Assembly (NCBI GenBank): GCA_033398695.1
Contig: CM065802.1
Span: forward strand, 79,842,096-79,906,095
Source of the DNA: Orobanche coerulescens
Lineage: Eukaryota > Streptophyta > Magnoliopsida > Lamiales > Orobanchaceae
DNA length: 64,000 nt
Direction of reading: 5' to 3'
The notes under the pieces were generated by a model, which searched no databases, was not told where the DNA came from, and worked only from the letters and a program-made list of their open reading frames with translations. Both the position numbers and the translations under genes were made by a program. Positions 56,351-64,000 of the stretch are shown here, one piece after another (the first letter of the stretch is position 1; each line of letters opens with the position of its first letter).

Positions 56351-58972
56351 TTGACTCAATGCCACACACTATGGTATCTAATACCCATGTTCTCCAGATG
56401 ACGCTCCAAGCTAGTATGAGAAAGTGGCTTGGTCAGTGGATCGACGACGTTGTCAGCCGAGTCTACTCTGTGCAGCACAATATATCCCTTGCGAACAAAT
56501 TCTCTTACGAGATGATACTTCCTCTTAATATGTTTGGTGCTGTTGTGAAACCTCGGCTCCTTGGCCTGCGCTACAGCTCCCTCGTTGTCGCGATGCAGTA
56601 GACAGACATTTCGGACATGGTATCACTTGAAGTTCTCCCAGAAACTTCTTAATCCAGAAACCTTCCTTGGAAGCCTCCGAGGCTGCTTGATACTCAGCCT
56701 GACAGTCGCGCTTTTCTTGGCACACGCCAAGATACTGCTCCTCCATTAAGAGTAAATATGTAGCCAGAAGTAGACATCGAGTCATGCTTCAGTCCTTGGA
56801 AGTCCGAATCAGTGAATCCCACCACATCCAATTCTCCACCGCCATACATCAGAACCATATCTCTAGTCCTTCTTAAGTACTTGACAACGTTATTTACGGC
56901 AGTCCAATGTTCCCTACCTGGGTTTGCCTAAAACCTACTCACCACGCTTATAGCATGCGCAATGTCAGGTCTCGTACACAACATAGCATACATAAGGCTA
57001 CCCACGACCGAAGCATATGGTATATTACTCATTTCCTTTCGTTGTTCCTCACTTTGAGGACACATCTTCAAGGAGAGTTTTATTCCATGTCGCATCGGTA
57101 GAAACCCTCTTTTAGAATCATCCATCTTAAATCGCTTTAAGATCTTATCTATATAGAGGGCTTAGGAAAGACCTATTGTTCTCTTCGCTCTATCCCGGTA
57201 GAGCGGAATACCAAGAATATAGGTTGCTTCTCCCAAGTCTTTCATGGAGAAATTACTCGAAAGCCAAACTTTCACAGAACTGAGCATTCCCACATCATTT
57301 CCTATTAGTAGAATGTCATCTACATATAGTACTAAGAATGAAATCTTGCTCCCACTAACCCTCTTGTATACACAAGGTTCCTCTTCATTTTTCATGAAGT
57401 CAAACTCTTTGACCACCTCGTCAAAACGAAGGTTCCAACTACGCGATGCTTGCTTCAGTTCATAAATGGAACGCTGAAGCTTGAACACTTTCTGAATATC
57501 GACTTCGGACACAAAGCCTTTAGGCTGCTCCATATAGATTTCCTCCTCGAGGAATTCATTAAGGAAAGCCGTCTTTACATCTATTTGCTATATCTCATAA
57601 TCGTGGTAGGCAGCTATAGCAAGCATCATGCGAATAGACTTGATCATGGCTACGGGTGAGAAGGTATCGTGGTAATCGATCCCTTCTTTCTGGGTATAAC
57701 CCTTTGCCACAAGCCTGGCCTTATAGGCGTAAACCTTGCCATCACCATCAGTCTTTCTCTTATAGATCCACTTGTTCCCAATAGGCACTATGCCCTTGGG
57801 GCGGTCTACTAGAGTCCAGACCTGATTGACATGCATCGATTTTATTTCAGCTTCCATAACTTCACGCCATTTCGTGGAGTCTACATCCACCATTGCTTGG
57901 TCATAGGTCGTTGGGTCGGTCTCTTGGCTATCACTTGGAACTTCATGGAGACCCAGCTCCTCCAAGTGCACAAAACCACACCTCTCAGGTAAATGAGACA
58001 CCCTACTAGACCTACGAGGTGGTTGTACTTGTGTTTCAGAAGGTTCGGTTCCAGTTTCTTGCACAGGTGTCTCCCGAGGAGTTTCATTGTATTCTTCTAA
58101 AGAAATACTTCTACCTGCTCCGCCTTCCTGAATGAACTCGTCTTCCAGGAAGTGTGCTTGTAAAGCAACAACGATCTTTCGATCTTCGGGCATGTAGAAT
58201 AGATATCCCATCGTCCCAGACGGGAATCCAATGAAACGTACCTTCATGACTGCTTCCAACTTCTCCACCTTAGTCTTCTTGACATAGGCGGGACATCCCC
58301 AAATCCTAATATGATTAAGACTTGGTTTCCTGCCCTCCCACATCTCATGTGGAGTTTTATGAACGGATTTGGAAGGACATCTGTTCAAGATGTAGGCGGC
58401 AGTCAGGAGTGCATACCCCCACAAGTAAATCGGTAAGTCAGTATAGCCCAGCATGGAACGGACCATGTTCAACAAGGTCCGGTTCCTTCTTTCTGACACA
58501 CCATTTAACTGAGGAGTACCTGGAGGTGTTAGTTGTGAAACTATTCCATATTCCTTAAGGAACTCGTCAAACTCCATACTCATATACTTGCCACCTCGGT
58601 TCGACCGAAATGCTTTGATATGATTACCAGTTTGTTTCTCGACTAGGGCCTTGAATTCCTGGAATTTCTCAAAGGCCTATGATTTTGTTTCATTAAGTAT
58701 ACATAACCATACCTAGTATGATCATCCATAAACGTAATGAAATATTGATATCCGTCACGTGCTGCTTCCAAAGCACCACATACGTCGGTATGGATTAATC
58801 CCAGTTTATCAACACCTCTTTCAAAAGTCCCTGTGAAGGGGGACTTAGTCATTTTGCCTTTAAGACAAGATTCACAAGTAGGAAAGGGATCCGATCCCAA
58901 TGGACCCATAAGTCCATCCTTTTCCATCTTGTAAACCTTGGTCTGACCAACATGACCAAGTCTAAGATGTCA
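56351..58972 (-). pseudogene. Copia-1 pre-integrase, integrase, RT and RNase H
   Basis: Minus strand from 58972: LRLGHVGQTKVYK (end of the pre-integrase domain), a frame with FPTCESCLKGKMTKSPF (58927-58643), the integrase core with TPPGTPQLNGVSERRNRTLLNMVR (quoted here as TPPGTPQLNG and ERRNRTLLN) in the long frame 58583-57588, the reverse transcriptase start with WIYKRKTDGDGKVYAYKARL, then a TAG and the piece 57533-57162 with FLVLYVDDILLIGND and MKDLGEATYILGI. RNase H pieces follow at 57125-56928 (YASVVGSLMYAM) and 56785-56525 (frameshifted). The YVDD site is intact. At least five breaks make the polyprotein inactive. Confidence 0.9.
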
Positions 58973-59001
58973 CACTACATCAAAAATAGGATATTGGGAC
59001 A
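58970..59001. repeat. CACTA 5' terminal inverted repeat and target duplication tca
   Basis: tca (58970-58972) is followed by CACTACATCAAAAATAGG and atattgggaca (58973-59001). The inverted partner is 4432-4460. The insertion lies in the conserved pre-integrase Trp codon of Copia-1. Confidence 0.88.
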
Positions 59002-59240
59002 CTTTTTATGGGACATTTAATTTTATGTGTCCCTAGTAAATTTTCTTGGGACACTTAATAATTTGTATACAATATTTCAATTTATGAGACACTTAATTTT
59101 GTTCTATAAAAAATTACTGGAAAAAATATTTTATTTTTTTAAAGTATATTTTGTTAGGACACATAAAATGGTGAGTACAATATCTTAATTTTATGAGACA
59201 CTTATTTTTGTTCCAAAAAATTTAGTAAAAAAATTTCAGT
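59002..59240. repeat. CACTA subterminal repeat block (5' end)
   Basis: Repeated gggacactt, gagacactta and ttaggacacat words in both orientations, the same core as 4030-4431. Confidence 0.8.
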
Positions 59241-61345
59241 ATGTTCCCCCGGGAGAAAAATTTGGTAAGCGCCTTTTTTTCCTAACACCAACAAACCCTT
59301 GTTTTTACTCTTCTATTCCTTTACATTTTGTCTCCTCCGCCGCCTCAGTTTCTACACATTCTTCCTCTTCCTCTACCGTGAATTGCCCCATCTAAATTTC
59401 TTCTCAATTCCCTCTGCCGTTAAATTCCTCTCGCAGCCTCAGTTTACTTTTACATTGTTTGGAACCTGCGTATCTCCACTCCATCCACTGTTATTTCACC
59501 CAAATCAGGATCGTAGAATCTTTGCAATAATTGTATCACAGTCGACTTCCCTCTTCCACACAACCACATCCCCACACTTGTCGTCGACTCCTCATCCCAG
59601 GGTCTATTTGGTGTAGCTACTTGCAGGATTTTTTGCTATTCACACCAAAGCTACCCTCCTCCCGTCCTCTAATCATCTCTTGTTCATTACTTTGCTGGGT
59701 TTGTCCACCAATTTTCAGGTATGTTCTTTTATCCCCAATTTTAATTTCATATTTGCGAAGTTTTTTGTTTATTAGTGTCTATTTCTTAGTCTCTTGTGTT
59801 TGATGCGCCGCCTCCTAATCTAGGAAACACTGTTGAGATATATAACTCTTTTGTGATTTTTTTTTCGATTTGTTATGATCCTTTCATCGAGATATAATTT
59901 TTGGTCATTCTTGCTCCGAAACTAGTTATTCGTAATCCTTGGAAGTGAGCTTCGGACCAATATTCTTCTAGTTGTATTTTAATGTTGAGAATGTTGAAAT
60001 CCTCAAAATATGATGCCATGGTCTATATATCATTTTCATGATTCATCCTGGCTTTGCTAGTTTGAGAAATGGAAAAATAATGGTTAAGGTGCAGTATCGC
60101 ACCTTTTCACCGCAACTCTTAATGCTCCATTTTATGCCAAGTTATCCACTGTTTTGAGTACGTTTTATATTTAATGTCTCATGTCTCCTGTTTTGAAGCT
60201 ACATCCAGATGGTTAATATTCAGATGTTGATACTGCAAACTGCATTCTCAAATACACTCGATATTAATATCTACGAAGAATTTTACTCACTGTTATTTGA
60301 TGATCCACTTTGACAATCTATCCCATGTTACCCTGAAGAACGAAATGCTGATGACAACCTCATTTTCACTAGGTCACAGATGGATTAAATTATGTGCACG
60401 ACTAAGTTACAAAATGAAAGATCACAACAGTTGTAGTTTATGAGTAGCAAAATTTCTTTTCATCTGAAACTACAGAACCGGCTAATGGTTTTATCTATTT
60501 GAGGGCTGAAATGTTTACCAATACGTTCACTAATAGGTAGTTTCATACTTGAATTAAAGAAACTTCATGAATCCATGATATGCTGCCTCACCAAAGCTAC
60601 AAATAACAAACACATCATATCTTATTTTACACCACATTTTAAATCCGGAGTGAGTGTCTTTAGCCGTCAAAATATACTAATCAAAGAAAGGGCCAAATTT
60701 ATCACTAGATCTTATTGAAAAATTATAAGAGTGTATTAACAGCTATTTAAATGGTTAAATATTAATTACCTTTGATTAGTTTACATATATGTAATTTTCA
60801 CTAAAGTTGTCATATTTTGTGCCAGAGACTCGGCACATTTAATGATAATCTCCACTTGTCGGTGAGTAGATTGATAGAAATATAGACATGTTGAATAAGA
60901 ACGGACAAGAAAAAATCGGATGTCGCCAGTGCAAAATCACATTTTATAGGGCCTAAAATTGCAAATTTTATTATGGAACCCAAAATTTTTTTTTTCAGAC
61001 TCACATTTAATGATGATCCAATGTGATTGATGAAGTATACGACATATCTTTCTCAATGCCCAAAATTCAGATAAAACATCATATCTTTATTAGTGGTCTA
61101 GTTGGGGAATCTTCTTATAGAGATACTGGGCAGAGAGATTATTTTTGTTGACAAATTGTGATAAATTTGAAAGCAAGCTGCACAGATGTGTGTAGGGTGC
61201 AGTTTTTTTTACCATAAAAAACACATGCCATTTTTTTAGTTTATTTCCATATAAACTAATTAAATTCTGCTGATCTGTAATATTTATGCATTGAAATTAG
61301 CAGCTCTTAATTATATATTTTATGTTTTTCTGATGCAGGTTCATA
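59241..61345 (+). other. CACTA leader and first intron
   Basis: 59270-59720 is pyrimidine-rich, like a transcribed 5' leader (ctcctccgccgcctcag). The remainder to 61345 is AT-rich and probably intronic: an acceptor tgcag lies at 61334-61338, seven bases before the TNP2 start. No other gene was seen. Confidence 0.55.
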
Positions 61346-63207
61346 ATGGATAAAGGTTGGATGAAAAAACTAAGGTCCAGTAAGGAGTATGAAAATGGGG
61401 TAAGCCAATTTCTTGATATGGCTTTTTCTAAGGTATGTGTGAACGAAAAAATTATATGCCCTTGCAAAAATTGTAAGAATGGGAAATGGGTAACTAGAGC
61501 GGTTGCTGAAGAATATTTGTTAGTAGATGGTTTTATAAAAGGCTACACAAATTGGATTGCTCATGGAGAAAATATGTATTCTAATGCAACTAGTTCTCAT
61601 AATTATGCAAACTTCAATAGGTTAGATGACATGAATGGATTGGTGCATGATGTTTTTGGAGTTGAAGATACAAGTATGGTAGAGGGGGTAAATGAGCAAG
61701 CTAATGAATTCTTTAAGTTATTAGGGGATGCTAAAGAAGAATTATACCCGGGATGTAAGAAATTTTCGAAACTTTCATTTGTTATTCGCCTCTTTCACTT
61801 GAAATGTATTGGTAAATGGCCCAATAAGTCCTTTACATTTCTTCTTGAGTTATTGAAAGATGCATTCCCGGATGTTACGAAGTTGTTACCAAAATCTTAC
61901 TATGAGTTACAAAAGATAATTGGGGGCTTGGGACTCACTTGTGTTAAAACCCATGCATGTCCAAATGATTGCATGTTATATTGGAAAGAATATAAGGACG
62001 CTACATCCTGTCATGTGTGTAAAACATCAAGGTATGTTGAAGATGAAAAGACTAAAATTGATGAGGAAGGTTCATCTATTAAGCGTAAAAAGATTCCAGT
62101 AAAATTGTTGAGATATTTTCCTCTAAAGCCTATGCTATTAAGACTTTTCATGTCATCTAAAACATCACCATTCATGAGATGGCATGATGAAGATCACACT
62201 AAAGATGGTTGTATGAGGCATCCTAGTGATTCTCCTGTTTGGAGTTGTTTTGATCAAAAACATTCTGATTTTGCTAGTGATTCAAGAAATGTAAGACTTA
62301 GTTTGGCAGCTGATGGTTTTAGTCCCTTCAAAACTATGAGTATTACTCATAGCACTTGGCCGGTTATCCTAACCCCATATAATTTACCCCCATGGATGTG
62401 TATGAAAGAACCATATCTATTTTTGACCTTGCTCATTCCTGGTCCATCATCTCCTGGAAACAATATTGATGTTTACTTGCAGCCTTTAATATATGAACTT
62501 AATGAATTATGGCATGGGGTTGAAGCATATGATGCATCAAAATCGAATTTCACTATGCGTGCGGCTTTATTGTGGACCATTAATGATTTTCCTGCATATG
62601 AAAATTTATCTGGGTGGAGTACAAAGGGTCAACTTGCATGTCCATCATGTCATAAAGATACTTCTTTCAAATATCTGCACAATAGTCATAAAGAATGCTA
62701 TATGTGTCATCATAGATTTTTGAATGATTCCCATATTTATAGGAAAGATAAGAAATATTTGATGGTGATGCGGAATATCGTAGATGTCCTAGGCCATTGA
62801 CAGGGGATGTGATATTGGAGGAATTATCTAGACTCAACATAAAATTTGGTAAAAAAGTTAATGATAATCCAAGTCTTCCTCATAATTGGAAAAAGAGAAG
62901 CATATTCTTTGAATTACCATATTGGAAAGATAACTTGTTGCGTCATAATTTGGATGTGATGCATATTGAAAAGAATGTTTGTGAGAGTTTGATTGGAACA
63001 TTACTGAATTTAGATGGAAAGACAAAGGATCATGTGAAATCCCGTCTTGATTTGCAAGATATGGGCATAAGAAAAGAACTTCATCCCATTTTTCTTGATT
63101 CTGGGAAAAAATATTTACCCCCTGCATGTTTTTGAATGAGTAAAAAGGAGAAAGAACTATTTCTTGAAGTTTTAAGAAATGTGAAAGTTCCTGATGGTTA
63201 TGCTTCT
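61346..63207 (+). pseudogene. TNP2-type CACTA transposase, frameshifted and 3'-truncated
   Basis: TNP2 proteins cut and join the CACTA ends. The start ATG follows a splice acceptor at 61338. The N-terminal Transpos_assoc domain (about residues 3-75) has MDKGWMKKLR and ICPCKNCKNGKW. The centre holds the Transposase_21 region with LSLAADGFSPF (about residue 315), a probable catalytic Asp, NNIDVYLQPL (about 370) and GQLACPSCHKDTSF. The first frame is open for 484 codons to 62800. A one-base shift moves it to 62797-63135, with LDVMHIEKNVCESLIGTLL, and then a TGA at 63133 interrupts it before a final stub to 63207. There an LTR element begins. It is mostly well preserved, so decay is fairly recent. 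Catalytic assignments are inferred. Confidence 0.92.
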
Positions 63208-64000
63208 TGTTGTGCCAAGATTTATTCATCCCGACAGGCGATCGACTATAAGGCCGAGCGACCGAGTCACCACCAGTCAAACTATGTCTAGCTCGCCTAA
63301 TCGAAGATACCAAACCACCATCAGGTACCTAGCCATCGACTCCCAAGGCGATCGCCCTTTGGCATCTGGCGATCGACTCTAGTGTCCGGCTAAGGACAAC
63401 CGGCCTACGCTCCGAACAGAGATGATCGCCCATCAAAGTCATTGAAGACTGGATCTCAGAACAGCACCCACGTGCAGATCCACAAAAGGCGCTGACAGAC
63501 AAGGCCTTTGACCCCAACCTGTCACCTACCTCACCTACCGACAGGCGCGCCGAAAGTTAAGAAGTGGGACCGCCCGTGACAGCAACTCAGGATGCGTGCA
63601 GGCTCCCCATTGGACCGTACAGCTGGCTGCCAGCAGCAGCCACGGACTTTAAGGGAACAAGCCCATGTGCTAAAAGACGATCGCCCGATTATTATAATAC
63701 AGCAAAGGCGATCGCCCGGCATATCCAAGTCCTATAAATAGAGAACCTCCTCCTACTGGAAAAAGGTTCCCAACTCATTCACTTACGTTCCCAACTCATT
63801 CACTTACGTTCCCAACTCATTCACGGAAATACAGAAGAACATACATACCATCAAGCTCCCAGCTTTCTCGCCGGAATCCATCTTAGGATTTCTCTCCCCG
63901 AATCTCTCATCCAGAAGACGATCGGCCGAGGCAAGAAGTCTCCACAAGACAGATTCCAGGAGATTCATAAGCCCAGGAGCTCAAGCATCCAGCTAATACT
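63208..64000 (+). mobile_element. LTR retrotransposon related to TRgag-2, start only
   Basis: It starts TGTTGTGCC inside the TNP2 gene, much like TRgag-2 (TGTTGTGTC). It shares the GGCGATCGCC boxes, the cggactttaa and attattataat words, and a TATA-like ctataaatag at 63731-63740. It runs off the window, so length, partner LTR and duplication (expected cttct, 63203-63207) cannot be confirmed. Confidence 0.8.
63766..63824. repeat. 21 bp unit in nearly three copies
   Basis: gttcccaactcattcactta with a final c (63766-63786), the same again (63787-63807), and a partial third copy (63808-63824). It starts about 25 bp after the TATA-like box of the LTR, so it spans the presumed transcription start. 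Confidence 0.88.

Larger units (their letters stand above)
54359..58972 (-). mobile_element. Copia-1, 3' half (3' LTR, RNase H, RT, integrase)
   Basis: Minus-strand copia sequence from the middle of the pre-integrase domain (58972) through integrase, reverse transcriptase and RNase H to a polypurine tract and the 3' LTR. Its 5' edge is the CACTA insertion at 58973. The codon at the edge is TGA, preceded in the other half (4463-4461) by the same duplicated TGA, and the frame is shared, so 4461-27751 is its missing 5' half. Confidence 0.88.
58973..63207 (+). mobile_element. CACTA (En/Spm) transposon, 5' portion
   Basis: 5' terminus, subterminal repeats, leader with an intron, and most of the TNP2 transposase gene. 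It is cut at 63207 by an LTR element. The 3' portion with second gene and terminus is at 1-4460. Orientation, terminal repeats, target duplication and flanking host element all agree. Confidence 0.92.

Noticed and set aside
1..64000. Plasmid, organellar or viral circular genome as explanation for the permuted layout
   Set aside because: No replication, organellar or viral genes are present, and all content is nuclear transposon plus a seed-protein gene. Extrachromosomal circular DNA remains possible, but a tandem duplication or assembly artefact is simpler.

Overview
The window is plant nuclear DNA. The evidence is nested LTR retrotransposons of the Ty3/gypsy chromovirus and Ty1/copia groups, a CACTA (En/Spm) DNA transposon, a Stowaway MITE, and one intact host gene with a 118 bp GT-AG intron that encodes an Em-type (LEA group 1) seed protein. 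No tRNA, rRNA, organellar or bacterial gene was seen. Nearly everything except about 30.7-32.5 kb is transposable element.

Layout. 1-4460: 3' part of a CACTA element, with a decayed TNPA/Transposase_24-type gene, subterminal repeats and a terminal inverted repeat. 4461-5038 and 23440-27751: the 5' half of a minus-strand copia element ('Copia-1': gag, protease, leader, 5' LTR). It is split by a complete chromovirus, 'Gypsy-1' (5039-23439, target duplication ttgcc). The 5' LTR of Gypsy-1 is in turn split by a gag-only element, 'TRgag-1' (7160-15878, minus strand, target duplication ggttt). 27752-28323: half of an older LTR. 28324-30700: non-coding LTR-type sequence. 31122-31321: MITE. 31661-32051: Em gene. 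32529-33080: an 87 bp direct duplication and a CCGCGG-rich block. 33081-36738: truncated minus-strand copia of SIRE/Maximus type ('Copia-3'). 36739-48443: a decayed 5'-truncated chromovirus, 'Gypsy-2', holding a second gag-only element 'TRgag-2' (37470-42108, target duplication gaggg). 48444-53540: minus-strand 'Copia-2' interrupted by a solo LTR (49207-51092). 53641-54358: the other half of the older LTR. 54359-58972: 3' LTR and pol of Copia-1. 58973-63207: 5' part of the CACTA element with the TNP2 transposase gene. 63208-64000: start of an LTR related to TRgag-2.

The most unusual point is that the right end of the window (53641-64000) and its left end (1-28323) read as two halves of one nested stack. 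Copia-1's 3' half is at the right edge and its 5' half at the left edge, the two ends of one CACTA element abut the same gag-pol codon from opposite sides, and the two halves of the older LTR flank the outer ends of Copia-1 with near-matching target duplications. In a linear chromosome this implies a large direct (tandem) duplication with a period above 64 kb, a circular molecule, or an assembly artefact.

Most coding regions are pseudogenes with stops and frameshifts. Several lesions fit cytosine deamination (Cys to Tyr in two zinc knuckles, Trp to stop). The autonomous Gypsy-1 and the gag-only TRgag-1 share a related gag, a related primer-binding site and a palindrome next to the polypurine tract, so TRgag-1 probably used proteins of a Gypsy-1 relative to move. 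The Em gene is the only clear candidate for a working host gene.
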